The translations under genes and the position numbers were made by a program. Below are positions 50,971 through 59,986 of a stretch of DNA of 64,000 nt, piece after piece. Source of the DNA: Streptomyces sp. NBC_00223 (GTDB taxonomy: Bacteria > Actinomycetota > Actinomycetes > Streptomycetales > Streptomycetaceae); contig NZ_CP108109.1 of NCBI RefSeq assembly GCF_036199905.1, forward strand, positions 7,656,001-7,720,000, read 5' to 3'. The notes under the pieces are model-generated. The model searched no databases and was not told where the DNA came from. It saw only the letters and a list, made by a program, of their open reading frames with translations. Positions within the stretch are counted from its first letter, which is position 1. Each line of letters begins with the position of its first letter.

Positions 50971-53289
50971 TCAGGAGGCGGGCAGTTCCGCGCGGACCGT
51001 GCAGGCCGCGGTGACCAGGTTTTCCAGGGACGCGCGTGTCTCGGGCCAGGCGCGGGTCTTGAGGCCGCAGTCGGGGTTGACCCACAGCCGCTCGGCGGGG
51101 ATGCCCTCAAGTCCGTTGCGCAGCAGGGCCGTCACCTCGTGCGTGTCGGGCACGCGCGGGGAGTGGATGTCGTAGACGCCGGGTCCGACCTCGCGGGGGT
51201 AGCCGTGGGCGGCGAGTTCGTGGGCGACCTGCATGTGGGAGCGGGCGGCTTCCAGGCTGATGACGTCGGCGTCGAGGTCGTCGATTGCCTGCACGATGTC
51301 GCCGAACTCGGCGTAGCACATGTGCGTGTGGATCTGGGTGTCCGCGCGTACCCCGCCGGTGGCGAGCCGGAACGCCTCGGTGGCCCAGGCGAGGTACGCG
51401 GGCCGGTCGGCGGCGCGCAGGGGCAGGGTTTCGCGCAGGGCGGGTTCGTCGACCTGGATGACGGCGGTGCCTGCGGCCTCCAGGTCGGCGACCTCGTCGC
51501 GCAGCGCGAGGGCGACCTGCCGGGCGGTGTCGGCGAGCGGCTGGTCGTCGCGGACGAAGGACCAGGCGAGCATGGTGACAGGGCCGGTGAGCATGCCCTT
51601 GACCGGGCGGTCGGTGAGCGATTGTGCGTAGGAGGTCCAGCGGACCGTCATGGGCTCGGGGCGGGAGATGTCGCCGGCCAGGATCGGCGGGCGGACGTAG
51701 CGGGTGCCGTAGGACTGGACCCACCCGTGCCGGGTGGCGAGGTAGCCGGTGAGCTGTTCGGCGAAGTACTGGACCATGTCGCTGCGTTCGGGCTCGCCGT
51801 GCACCAGGACGTCCAGCCCGGTCTTCTCCTGGAAGGAGACGACCTCGGCGATCTCGGCGGCGATCCGCTCCTCGTACCCGGCGGTGTCGATCCGCCCGGC
51901 CCGCAGGTCGGCGCGGGCGGCGCGCAGGTCGCCGGTCTGCGGGAAGGAGCCGATGGTGGTCGTCGGCAGCAGTGGCAGCCCCAGGCGGGCGCGCTGGGCG
52001 GTGGCGCGTTCGGCGTACGGCTGCGGCCTGCGGGTCTCCGCCTCGGTGACGGCGGCGGCGCGGGCCCGTACGGCGGGGTCGCGGGTGAGCGCGGAGGCCG
52101 TACGGGAGGCGAGGTCCGCGCGGTTGGCGGCGAGCCGGGCGGCGACGGTGTCGGTGCCCTGGGCGAGCCCCTGGGCCAGCGTGACGACCTCGGCGGTCTT
52201 CTGCCGGGCGAAGGCCAGCCAGCGGGTGACCTGCGGGTCGAGCCCGCTCTCCGCGCCGAGGTCGAGCGGCACGTGCAGCAGCGAGCAGGACGGCGCCACG
52301 TCCACCCGGTCTGCCAGGCCCAGCAGGGTGGCCAGTGTGGACAGCGACTTCTCCAGGTCGTTGATCCAGATGTTGCGGCCGTCCACGACGCCCGCGACCA
52401 GGCGCTTGCCGGGCAGCCCGCCGACGGCGGCGAGGTCGTCGAGATTGGCGGCGGCCGGGCCGGTGAAGTCCAGCGCCAGGCCCTCGACGGGGGCCTTGGC
52501 CAGCACCGGCAGCGCCTCGCCCAGCCGGTCGAAGTAGGACGCCACCAGCAGCTTCGGCCGGTCGGTGAGCGCCCCCAGATCGCCGTAGACGCGCGCCACG
52601 GCGTCCAGCACGGCAGGCGGCTGGTCCTGGACAAGCGCGGGCTCGTCCAACTGCGCCCACTGCGCGCCGGCGGCCCGCAGATCGGCCAGCACCTCGGCGT
52701 AGACCGGCAGCAGCCGGTCCAGCAGGGTCAGCGGTTCGAAGTCGGCGGCCACACCGGGGGCGGGCTTGGCGAGCAGGAGATACGTGACCGGGCCGACGAG
52801 CACCGGCCGGGCGGTGTGACCGAGCGCGAGGGCTTCCTTCAGCTCGGCGACCTGCTTGGACGGGTCGGCGGTGAAGACGGTGCCGGGGCCCAACTCGGGG
52901 ACGAGGTAGTGGTAGTTGGTGTCGAACCACTTGGTCATCTCCAGCGGCGCCACCTCCTGCGTACCGCGGGCCATCGCGAAGTAGCCGTCCAGCGGGTCGG
53001 CCGCGACCGCGGCTCGGTGCCGGGCGGGCACGGCACCGACCATGACGGTGGTGTCCAGGACATGGTCGTAGTACGAGAAGTCGCCGGTGGGCAGTTCATC
53101 GACACCGGCGTCGGCCAGCTGCCGCCAGTTGGCGCGGCGCAGCTCGGCCGCGGTCTCCCGGAGGGCGTCGGCGGTGACCCGGCCCTTCCAGTACCCCTCG
53201 ATGGCCTTCTTCAGTTCCCGCTGCTGTCCCTGGCGGGGGTAGCCGTACACGGTGGGCCGTGCTGCCGCGGCTGCGGACTTCGCTGTCAC
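50971..53289 (-). CDS. metE: Cobalamin-independent methionine synthase
   Basis: 772 residues, the standard MetE length. Both halves are seen: the N-terminal barrel (GYPRQGQQRELKKAIEGYW near the start) and the catalytic C-terminal barrel (TTTIGSFPQTGDLRAAR near residue 440). Zinc ligands are in HTHMCYAEF and NPDCGLKTRAW. It transfers a methyl group from 5-methyltetrahydropteroyl-triglutamate to homocysteine. GTG 53289 has AAGGAG six bases upstream. A cobalamin riboswitch in the leader should switch it off when vitamin B12 allows the MetH route. Confidence 0.96.
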   Translation of the reverse strand: MTAKSAAAAARPTVYGYPRQGQQRELKKAIEGYWKGRVTADALRETAAELRRANWRQLADAGVDELPTGDFSYYDHVLDTTVMVGAVPARHRAAVAADPLDGYFAMARGTQEVAPLEMTKWFDTNYHYLVPELGPGTVFTADPSKQVAELKEALALGHTARPVLVGPVTYLLLAKPAPGVAADFEPLTLLDRLLPVYAEVLADLRAAGAQWAQLDEPALVQDQPPAVLDAVARVYGDLGALTDRPKLLVASYFDRLGEALPVLAKAPVEGLALDFTGPAAANLDDLAAVGGLPGKRLVAGVVDGRNIWINDLEKSLSTLATLLGLADRVDVAPSCSLLHVPLDLGAESGLDPQVTRWLAFARQKTAEVVTLAQGLAQGTDTVAARLAANRADLASRTASALTRDPAVRARAAAVTEAETRRPQPYAERATAQRARLGLPLLPTTTIGSFPQTGDLRAARADLRAGRIDTAGYEERIAAEIAEVVSFQEKTGLDVLVHGEPERSDMVQYFAEQLTGYLATRHGWVQSYGTRYVRPPILAGDISRPEPMTVRWTSYAQSLTDRPVKGMLTGPVTMLAWSFVRDDQPLADTARQVALALRDEVADLEAAGTAVIQVDEPALRETLPLRAADRPAYLAWATEAFRLATGGVRADTQIHTHMCYAEFGDIVQAIDDLDADVISLEAARSHMQVAHELAAHGYPREVGPGVYDIHSPRVPDTHEVTALLRNGLEGIPAERLWVNPDCGLKTRAWPETRASLENLVTAACTVRAELPAS

Positions 53290-53466
53290 GGAAATCTCCT
53301 TCGCGAGATGTCTCCTGGCATCCCGGCGACGGGACGCGAGCGCGAAGGGTGACGGACCGGACGGACCGGCAGCACGCCCTGGGCGCGCCCGTTCCGCCGA
53401 TATGTACGCCGACCCGCCCACGAGGTCACCGGGATTTCCGCACGCGATCGGTCGCGTACGGGCAAC

Positions 53467-53640
53467 GGGCAGGTCTTCGGACTCGCGGGCGCGTCCGGCT
53501 TCGTGCCGGACACCTACTGGCCGTCGCTTCCCAGATCCGCGGTCCGGATCCAGTGCGTATGACGGCGGTCGTTCCCACTCACCGCTGCGGGGCAGTCCCG
53601 GATTCCCACCGGGTTCCCTCTTGCGACGCGCCTGCCTGGC
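53467..53640 (-). ncRNA. Cobalamin (B12) riboswitch of metE
   Basis: Read on the minus strand, the leader shows the conserved core: GGGAACCCGGTGGGAATCC, then GGGACTGCCCCGCAGCGGTGA, and the closing GTCCGAAGACCTGCCC. The GGCAGG at the 5' end pairs with the final CCTGCC to form P1. About 180 bases lie between the aptamer and the start codon for the expression platform. B12 binding should lower metE expression. Confidence 0.93.
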
Positions 53641-53944
53641 GGACAGGGCGAACCAGCTGCACCGGCCAGGTTAGAGGGCGGGCCACTTCCCGGGCGCCGC
53701 TGTTCACATGTCGGGACATGACGTGGGACACAGGTCCGGTTCCCCGGCGGAGTCCGGGACCGGCCCGGAACGCCCGGAACGAAGGAGGTGAAAGCGGGGC
53801 ACGGGCCAAGTCCGCGGGCAGTCGGCGCACGCCGTCCGAGCGGAGGAACGTCACGGTCCGCCCCGGCACGGCGATCGGACCGTCACAAGACCCCCCGATC
53901 GCCGGACGTCCTGCCCAACTCACCGCCGGAGTCCCCATTCCGAC
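53641..53944. other. Intergenic region upstream of the metE leader
   Basis: No gene with normal codon usage. It must contain the metE promoter on the minus strand. A perfect CATGTC-GG-GACATG inverted repeat lies at 53707-53720 and could be an operator. Confidence 0.45.
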
Positions 53945-54112
53945 GTCACCAGGGCCGAATTCGAGGCCGGCGGAGAGCGGACCAAGGCCGACTTCATGGC
54001 CGCGAAGGCCGAATTCGAAGCAGCCGGGGATCGGGCCGTAGCTGTCCGCCGAGCCCTGCTCGCCGACGGATACACCTTGCCCACTGCCCCCGCTACGGCG
54101 CAGCAGAGCTGA
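53945..54112 (+). pseudogene. Possible gene remnant, C-terminal fragment
   Basis: An open stretch of 55 codons without a proper start has protein-like content: RAEFEAGGERTKADFMAAKA, then EFEAAGDRAVAVRRALLADG, ending at TGA 54110-54112. Repeated (K/R)AEFEA words suggest a helical protein. An ATG at 53996 could start a 38-residue piece but has no ribosome site. The next 180 bp (to 54291) have a further frame in another phase. I read this area as decayed coding sequence; no family recognised. Confidence 0.3.
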
Positions 54113-54463
54113 CGGTCAACGACCAAGCGGTTTCGGTTGCGGTCGCGGACGCCCGTGTCCTCGGCCGGGCGGGCCGCCTTATCCGGCGGGCGGTGTGGGG
54201 GTGTTCGGCTGCGGCGGTCGCCGGATCGGCCGAGGACTTCACGTTCTGCCTGCGGGCGGTCGCCGGCTCCCTCCGCGACTCCCCGACCTGACGCCCACGC
54301 CGTCGGCGGCTGTTTCGCCAGGGGAAATCGGCTGAGTCGGGCGAGACTTCACTGACAGGCGGCGGGATACGTGTGGGGTATCTTCGGTTGGCGCTCGCGG
54401 CGTGAGCCGGGCGTCCTGGGCTGATCCGCCTCGCAACGGGCGTCTGTTCGAAGGGGGTTCCGG

Positions 54464-54718
54464 GTGGAGATTTCCGTCGATGTCACCCCTCATGGGATTC
54501 CGGTGATCGGTCCCCTGATCATGCTGGCCGTGATGATCGCGGTTGTCGCGGAGGTGGTCGTACGGGGAACCGGCAGCAGACTTGAGTTCATTGCACCGGT
54601 CGGGTTTCTGATCATATGTGCGGGAATCATGGCAGCGCTTCTCTGGCTGGCGATCTCCGGATGCCTCGTGGCGGCAGCAGGGCTGGGTGTGAGCAAATAC
54701 CTCAGGTGGCGTCGGTGA
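54464..54718 (+). CDS. Small membrane protein, unknown function
   Basis: 84 residues from GTG 54464, which has GAAGGGGG upstream. Two hydrophobic segments (about residues 13-33 and 43-72) and a basic C-terminal end (KYLRWRR) suggest a hairpin in the membrane with its tail inside. The codon choice is less GC-biased than in neighbouring genes. No family recognised; no clear operon partner. Confidence 0.6.
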   Translation: MEISVDVTPHGIPVIGPLIMLAVMIAVVAEVVVRGTGSRLEFIAPVGFLIICAGIMAALLWLAISGCLVAAAGLGVSKYLRWRR

Positions 54719-55286
54719 ACAGCGTCGGAGCCGGGTCGTTGTGATGAGCCATCGTCCACGGCGCGGATCGCCGGCCTGCTCGGCGCGCTGCCTCACGCGG
54801 GCCGCCGAGTCGCTGTTCGGCGGCCCTCGGCGTCGTCGCGGACGGCTTCGGCGATGGCTTCGGGGTCGAGGCGCCCCTCGTACCCCGGCTCGCGGATGGC
54901 CACCGACGGGTCCCCGGCCCCGGCCCGTATCCGATTCTGCCCACCGCGGGCAGCGGGTCCTGTGTCCTCGGACGGCTCCGGCCGAATTCCTTACGGGAGA
55001 CGGTCGGAGCCGTCCGAAGAACGATGAGGGGACGGTCGTCGGTCGACGGAATTGATTCAGCCGAGGACGTTGGTCAGGGGGCCGTAGCCCTCGCCCTGCA
55101 TATCGATGTAGTCGATGGCGTCACCGAGGTCGGATACGGGCACTGTCCAGCTGTAGTTGTATCCGTTGACCGTGGGCGGGAAGCCGGCGACGGCCCGCAG
55201 CGGCCCTCGCCGCTCAGCGCACGCCGCCGTGCCCGGCCGCACGAATCCGGTGGCCCAAGGCTCCGGTGGTCCGTAGCGTGTGCGGC
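54719..55286. other. 568-bp gap with a probable gene remnant
   Basis: No complete gene. On the minus strand, about 55057-55200, a frame reads AGFPPTVNGYNYSW, then VPVSDLGDAIDYIDMQGEG and a stop. This has ordinary protein character but no start. It looks like the tail of a lost gene. The rest holds only frames with abnormal codon bias. Confidence 0.4.
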
Positions 55287-56165
55287 ATGCCGACGTCCGT
55301 CCTGTACTGCCATGATCCGTTGAACTCTCGACGTGTGGACGAACACTTCGCGGCGGAAGCACACGAGGTGCGGGCCCGTGGCGGGGCGGTCGGGCTGGTC
55401 GACCACGACGCGCTGCTGCGGGGGGACGTACAGCGGGCTGTCGCGCACGTACCGGCCGGGCTGGGGAGTGCCTGGTATCGAGGTTGGATGATCCCCGGCG
55501 GTCGATACGCCGAATTGGCCGAGGCGCTGAGCCGACGCGGCATCGAACTGCTCGTCACTCCGGAGGAATACCGGGCCGCTCACGAACTGCCGGGCTGGTA
55601 CCCGATGTTCGTCGACATCACGCCCGCGAGCGCGTGGCGTCCCACCGAACCCGGGGAGATCCTGGCCGCCGAGGACCTGGCTGTCCTCGCCGGGCCGTTG
55701 CCGCCGGGCCCGGGAATCGTGAAGGACTACGTCAAATCCCGCAAGCACGAGTGGGACCAGGCGTGCTTCATCCCCGATCTCGCCGACGCGGTCGGACTGA
55801 CACGTGTCGTGCGGCGCTTCGTGGAACTGCAGGAGGAGTTCCTGGTCGGCGGGGTCGTTCTGCGCGGCTTCGAGACGTTCTCGAAGCCGGAGTCCGTCGC
55901 GGCCGAAGTACGCGTGTGGTGGCTGAACGGCGAACCCAGGTTGCTCACCCCCCACCCGGACAGCCCGTTCGAGCGTGGGCCGGTGCCCGACCTCGACCAC
56001 ATCGGGCCCGCGGTGCGGCGGCTGGGATGCCGGTTCGTCACCACCGACGTGGCCCTCCGCTCGGACGGGGTGTGGCGGGTCGTCGAAGTCGGTGACGGTC
56101 AAGTCAGCGACCTGCACCCGTCGAGCGGTCGAGGCGAGCTGGCCGCTCTGCTGGTCGGTCCGTAG
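55287..56165 (+). CDS. ATP-grasp domain protein (DUF4343-like)
   Basis: 292 residues from ATG 55287. The C-terminal two thirds resemble the ATP-grasp domain: GIVKDYVKSRKHEWDQACFI holds the ATP-contact lysines, and FVTTDVALRSDGVWRVVEVG and DGQVSDLH hold the metal-binding acidic residues. It matches the stand-alone DUF4343 group as far as I recognise it. ATP-grasp proteins join carboxylates to amines or thiols through an acyl phosphate; the substrate is unknown. It has no obvious operon partners. Confidence 0.75.
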   Translation: MPTSVLYCHDPLNSRRVDEHFAAEAHEVRARGGAVGLVDHDALLRGDVQRAVAHVPAGLGSAWYRGWMIPGGRYAELAEALSRRGIELLVTPEEYRAAHELPGWYPMFVDITPASAWRPTEPGEILAAEDLAVLAGPLPPGPGIVKDYVKSRKHEWDQACFIPDLADAVGLTRVVRRFVELQEEFLVGGVVLRGFETFSKPESVAAEVRVWWLNGEPRLLTPHPDSPFERGPVPDLDHIGPAVRRLGCRFVTTDVALRSDGVWRVVEVGDGQVSDLHPSSGRGELAALLVGP

Positions 56166-56347
56166 CACGCGCGGAAGCGGCCCCGCGCAGCCGTCACCTC
56201 CCCTGAACGGGCCCGGCCCCCGGCTCAATGGGCCGCTTGGCTGATCGCGCCTGTTCACGGCGGTACGGGCGTGTGGCGTGGCCGGGTACGGCGGGGACGC
56301 GGAGGGACACTTGGGCCCGTACCGCGCGCCGCACCTTCGGAGCTGTG

Positions 56348-56512
56348 ATGAGACGCATCCCTGCGACGGCCTCGTACGCCGCCGCCCTGCCGCTGAGCGG
56401 CTGTTCCCGCAGTACGTCCTCCGCCGCGAGCGGTGCGTCCTCCGCCGGGAGGTCCGCAGGCGCACTCGGCACCCTTGTCGAGCACGCCATGGGCAAGCAG
56501 GTCGGGAGCTGA
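56348..56512 (+). CDS. Short lipoprotein, possibly truncated
   Basis: 54 residues from ATG 56348 with GGAG six bases upstream. The signal peptide ends in a perfect lipobox, LSGC with Cys19. The rest is a Ser/Ala-rich linker of about 20 residues and a short end (LVEHAMGKQVGS). Such linkers normally lead to a folded domain, which is absent, so a frameshift or truncation is suspected. The frame of the next gene is open across its stop. Lipoproteins with electron-carrier domains often sit next to DUF6529 genes. Confidence 0.45.
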   Translation: MRRIPATASYAAALPLSGCSRSTSSAASGASSAGRSAGALGTLVEHAMGKQVGS

Positions 56513-56562
56513 CCGGCTCCCACGCCGAGAGGCGACCGCCCCGCCGCCCCGCCGTACGCGCG

Positions 56563-57102
56563 GTGACGGTCGGGCTCGGCATCCTGCTGCCGATCGCGGT
56601 CGGCGTCGGCATCTACGTCTTCGGCGAGCAGCACACCCCCGACTACAACAGCGGCCTGTACGGGCAGCACGGCAACGACGCGGTGGACCTCAAGGCGCGC
56701 CTCGGCAGCGCCCTGCTCTGCCTGGCCCTGATCCAGCTGGGCCTGGCCCTGTGGATGTACGGCCGCCTGCCCGGAGTGCGCGCCGCCCCGCGCCCGGTCC
56801 GCCTCGGGCACCGGGCCCTGGGCTTCTTCGCCTTCCTGTTCTCCCTGCCGATCTCCTACCACTGCCTGGTCACCTACGGCATCGAGACCAGCAGCGCGCG
56901 GGTGGCGATCCACTCCGTGGCCGGCTGCGCGTTCTACGGCGCCTTCGTGGCCAAGGTGCTGGTGGTGCGCTCCCGCCGGCTGCCGGGCTGGCTGCTGCCG
57001 GTCATGGGGTCACTGCTCGTCATTGGCATCGCCCTGCTGTGGTACACCGCCGGACTGTGGGTGCTCAACGGAGACTCCGTACCGGGCCTGTCCTCCACCT
57101 GA
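56563..57102 (+). CDS. DUF6529-type membrane protein
   Basis: About 179 residues with four to five membrane helices. The blocks GRLPGVRAAPRPVRLGHRAL, LPISYHCLVTYGI and HSVAGCAFYGAFVAKVLVVR match the DUF6529 group, which resembles cytochrome b561 with conserved histidines in the helices. GTG 56563 is the only in-frame normal start near the first helix but has no good ribosome site. The frame is open upstream to the lipoprotein stop at 56510, so translation may be coupled or the start may lie earlier. A membrane electron-transfer role is inferred. Confidence 0.65.
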   Translation: MTVGLGILLPIAVGVGIYVFGEQHTPDYNSGLYGQHGNDAVDLKARLGSALLCLALIQLGLALWMYGRLPGVRAAPRPVRLGHRALGFFAFLFSLPISYHCLVTYGIETSSARVAIHSVAGCAFYGAFVAKVLVVRSRRLPGWLLPVMGSLLVIGIALLWYTAGLWVLNGDSVPGLSST

Positions 57103-57207
57103 CGTGTCGTCAGGCACGTCGACCGCCCGGCACCGGCCTGTCGCCGTCCCCGAGCCCTGTCCGCCGCACCGCCCCCGGGACCCTGCCGCCCGCGCGCAAC
57201 CCCCTCT

Positions 57208-58224
57208 TCAGGCGAGGCCGTTGACCAACGCACCGAAGACCCCCGGCAGTCGTGCGGCGGTGGGGACGATCCGCCCGGCCAGCAGCGGGTTGGCGCGCAC
57301 CCGCAGCAGTCCCGCCGTCAGCGCGCGGTGCCGCCGTGACATCGCCCGCCAGGCACGGTCGTACTCCTCGGGCCGGTCGGCGAGCACGCAGCGCACCAAG
57401 TGGGCGGCGGCCCGCAGCGCGAGGGAGACGCCTTCGCCGGTGAGCGCGTCGACGTAGCCGGCCGCGTCCCCGACCAGCAGCACCCGCCCCAGCACCCGGC
57501 CGCGTACCGGCTGCCGCAGCGGACCGGCGCCGCGCGCGGGGGTCGCGGCGACGGCCGGCAATCGCGCGGCCAGGTGCGGGAACGCGCCGAGCTGGCGGTC
57601 GAAGGGCGCCCGCTCGCAGGTCAGCAGGGCGACGCCCACCAACCGCGGCCCGACCGGGGTGACATACGCCTCCGCCCGGCCGGACCAGTGGACCTCCACG
57701 CAGTCCGTCCAGGGCGCCACCGCGAAATGCCGCCGCAGACCGTAGCGGGCCGTCGCGCGGTCCGGCGGGCCGGTCAGACCGAGGGCCCGCCGTACCGGCG
57801 AGTGCAGCCCGTCGGCGGCCGCCAGGTAGCGCGCGGTGATCCCGGCGGCGTGCACCCGGTCGGCCTCCTGGCGTACCTCGCCCACCCGCAGCGGCAGCAC
57901 CGGCACCCCCAGGCGCGCGGCCTGCTCGGCGAGCGCCGCGTGCAGCTCGGTACGGCGCACCCCGCGGCCCGGCCCTGCCCGGAAGTACGCCTCGGCCTGG
58001 TGCCGGCCGTCCACGTACCGGATGCCGCGCAGCGGGCGGCCGCCGACCAGTACGCCGAGGTCGGCCAGCGCGGCGACCGCCCCCGGCATCAGGCCCTCGC
58101 CGCACGCCTTGTCCACCGGCCCGGGCCGCGGCTCGGCCACCACCACCTCAAGTCCGGCCCGGGCGGCGTGGATCGCGGTGGCCAGCCCGGCCGGGCCGCC
58201 ACCGGCCACCAGCAGGTCGATCAC
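57208..58224 (-). CDS. FAD-dependent hydroxylase (SrsC-like)
   Basis: 338 residues. The FAD dinucleotide site is at the very start (LLVAGGGPAGLATAIHAARA), the second FAD motif is RVLLVGDAAGYVDALTGEG near residue 255, and ACGEGLMPG near 43 is typical of the geranylgeranyl reductase/hydroxylase group. GTG 58224 overlaps the methyltransferase stop by 4 bp. In the S. griseus srsABC operon the third gene hydroxylates the methylated alkylresorcinol to a hydroquinone. Gene order and families match that operon. Confidence 0.85.
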   Translation of the reverse strand: MIDLLVAGGGPAGLATAIHAARAGLEVVVAEPRPGPVDKACGEGLMPGAVAALADLGVLVGGRPLRGIRYVDGRHQAEAYFRAGPGRGVRRTELHAALAEQAARLGVPVLPLRVGEVRQEADRVHAAGITARYLAAADGLHSPVRRALGLTGPPDRATARYGLRRHFAVAPWTDCVEVHWSGRAEAYVTPVGPRLVGVALLTCERAPFDRQLGAFPHLAARLPAVAATPARGAGPLRQPVRGRVLGRVLLVGDAAGYVDALTGEGVSLALRAAAHLVRCVLADRPEEYDRAWRAMSRRHRALTAGLLRVRANPLLAGRIVPTAARLPGVFGALVNGLA

Positions 58225-58811
58225 GGCGCCCCCACCGGGGCCGGGGCGGCCGGCAGGGCCCGCAGCGCGCTGTTCTCGCAGCGCAACCGGACGGCGAGCA
58301 GCGCCAGGTTCAGCAGCGTGAAGCACAGCGCGGTGATCCAGCACCCCTGTACCAGCGGCAGCGCGGCCCCTTCGACCACCACGGCGAGGTAGTTGGGGTG
58401 GTTCATCAGCCGGTACGGGCCGCCGCCGACCAGCGGCAGCCCCGGCACCACGATCACCCGGGTGTTCCAGCGCGGTCCCAGCGTGCGGATGCACCACCAC
58501 CGCAGCGCCTGCGCGCCCAGCGCGAGCATCAGCATCGGCACCCCGAGCGCGGGGACGAACACCCGCCCGCCCCACCAGGTCTCCGCCAGGCACCCGGCCA
58601 GCAGCGCGGTGTGCAGGGCGACCATCACCGGGTAGTGGCCGCGACCGTACTCGGTGCCGCCGCGGGCCAGGCTCCAGACGGCGTTGCGCCGCGCCACCAC
58701 CAGCTCCGCCAGCCGCTCGACGGCCACCAGCAGCACCAGCACGGTGTAGAGGACCGCGGACGAGGGGGCGGCGGGGGCCGACAGGCGGTCGGCCACGGGG
58801 GAGAGAACCAT
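58221..58811 (-). CDS. ICMT-type methyltransferase (SrsB-like)
   Basis: 196 residues, an integral membrane protein of the isoprenylcysteine carboxyl methyltransferase type. GPYRLMNHPNYLAVVVEG near residue 130 carries the SAM-binding His, Pro, Asn and Tyr. In srs operons this enzyme O-methylates the alkylresorcinol made by the PKS. It starts 6 bp after the PKS stop. Confidence 0.88.
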   Translation of the reverse strand: MVLSPVADRLSAPAAPSSAVLYTVLVLLVAVERLAELVVARRNAVWSLARGGTEYGRGHYPVMVALHTALLAGCLAETWWGGRVFVPALGVPMLMLALGAQALRWWCIRTLGPRWNTRVIVVPGLPLVGGGPYRLMNHPNYLAVVVEGAALPLVQGCWITALCFTLLNLALLAVRLRCENSALRALPAAPAPVGAP

Positions 58812-58817
58812 CGCCGC

Positions 58818-59891
58818 CTACCAGCGCAGCAGGAGGAGTTCGGAGCTGAGCCCCGGGCCGACGGAGAGCATCAGCCCCGGGGTGCCGGCCAGCGGCGGGG
58901 CCAGGTCCAGGGTGTCGCGCAGGATGTGCAGCACCGACGCGGAGGAGAGGTTGCCGACCTCGGCGAGCGAGCGCCAGGACAGCTCCAGCGCACGCGCGGG
59001 CAGGTCGAGCGACGCCCGTACCGACTCCAGGACCTTCGGGCCGCCCGGGTGGCAGATCCAGCCGGTCACGTCCGCCGCCTTCAGCGCGTGGCAGGCGAGG
59101 AAGTCCCGTACCTCCGGGCCGAGATGGTCCATCAGGGTGTCCGGGAGGTCACTGCCCAGCACGATCCGGAAGCCGTCGTCGTCGACCTCCCAGCCCAGCA
59201 GCGGCTCGGTGTCCGGATACAGGCGGCTGCGGGTGGCCACCACCCGCGGGCCGCGGGCCGTGTCCGCCGCCGGGTGCTCGGCGCCGACCGCCACCACCGC
59301 GCCGGCGCCGTCGCCGAACAGCGCGCCGGCCACCAGGTTCGCCGCCGAAGTGTCACCGCGCCGCAGCGTGAGCGAGCACAGCTCCACCGACAGCAGCAGG
59401 GCCGCGGCCCGGGGCCGTCCCGCCAGGTAGTCGTGCACCCGGGCCAGGCCCGAGGCGCCCGCCACGCACCCCAGCCCGAAGACCGGCATCCGCCTGACGT
59501 CCGGGCGCAGTCCCAGCCGGCCCGCCAGCCGCGCCTCGATCGACGGCACCGCGAGGCCCGTCACCGAGGTGAACACCACCAACTCGACGTCCGTCGCGGG
59601 CACACCGGACTCGGCGAGCGCCCCGCGCGCCGCGGCCTCGCCCAGTTCCAGCGCCGCCGTGACATACGCCCGATTGGCCGCGCCGAAACCGCCCAGGGCG
59701 GCATAGCGCTCCAGCGGCAGCGCCAAGTACCGGCTGCGTACGGCGGAACCGGCGTGCATCCGGTCCAGCAGTCCGCGCCGCTCCCCGCCCGCCGCCCCGA
59801 CCCCGGCCATCTCCGCCAGCGCGTCCCTGATCTCGTGCTGCTCGTAGCGGTGGGGCGGCAGTGCCGCGTACACGCCAGCGATTCGACTCAT
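58818..59891 (-). CDS. Type III polyketide synthase (alkylresorcinol synthase-like)
   Basis: 357 residues. The catalytic triad is Cys142 (FGLGCVAGASG), His281 (WICHPGGPKVL) and Asn314 (EVGNLSSASVL). The GDGAGAVV loop near residue 195 is also standard. Together with the two genes that follow, it matches SrsA, which extends fatty acyl starters with malonyl- and methylmalonyl-CoA to give alkylresorcinols. These phenolic lipids affect the cell envelope and beta-lactam resistance in S. griseus. ATG 59891. It is divergent from the UbiA gene across 95 bp. Confidence 0.92.
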   Translation of the reverse strand: MSRIAGVYAALPPHRYEQHEIRDALAEMAGVGAAGGERRGLLDRMHAGSAVRSRYLALPLERYAALGGFGAANRAYVTAALELGEAAARGALAESGVPATDVELVVFTSVTGLAVPSIEARLAGRLGLRPDVRRMPVFGLGCVAGASGLARVHDYLAGRPRAAALLLSVELCSLTLRRGDTSAANLVAGALFGDGAGAVVAVGAEHPAADTARGPRVVATRSRLYPDTEPLLGWEVDDDGFRIVLGSDLPDTLMDHLGPEVRDFLACHALKAADVTGWICHPGGPKVLESVRASLDLPARALELSWRSLAEVGNLSSASVLHILRDTLDLAPPLAGTPGLMLSVGPGLSSELLLLRW

Positions 59892-59986
59892 CCGGTCAGC
59901 ATAGGAATATTCCCGGCAAATGATGTTGATTCGGGCTTGTGCGCGCCGCAGCGGCCCGAGCGGTGTGCCCCTCTACAGTCGAGCGC

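Noticed and set aside
50774..51175. Plus-strand frame between terpene synthase and metE
   Set aside because: It overlaps metE in antisense, has no protein-like composition, and the GTG at 50766 opens only 21 codons.
53788..54291. 167-codon plus-strand frame upstream of the small membrane gene
   Set aside because: The first two thirds look random; a different frame in the same place (53945-54112) is more protein-like, so I list only a remnant.
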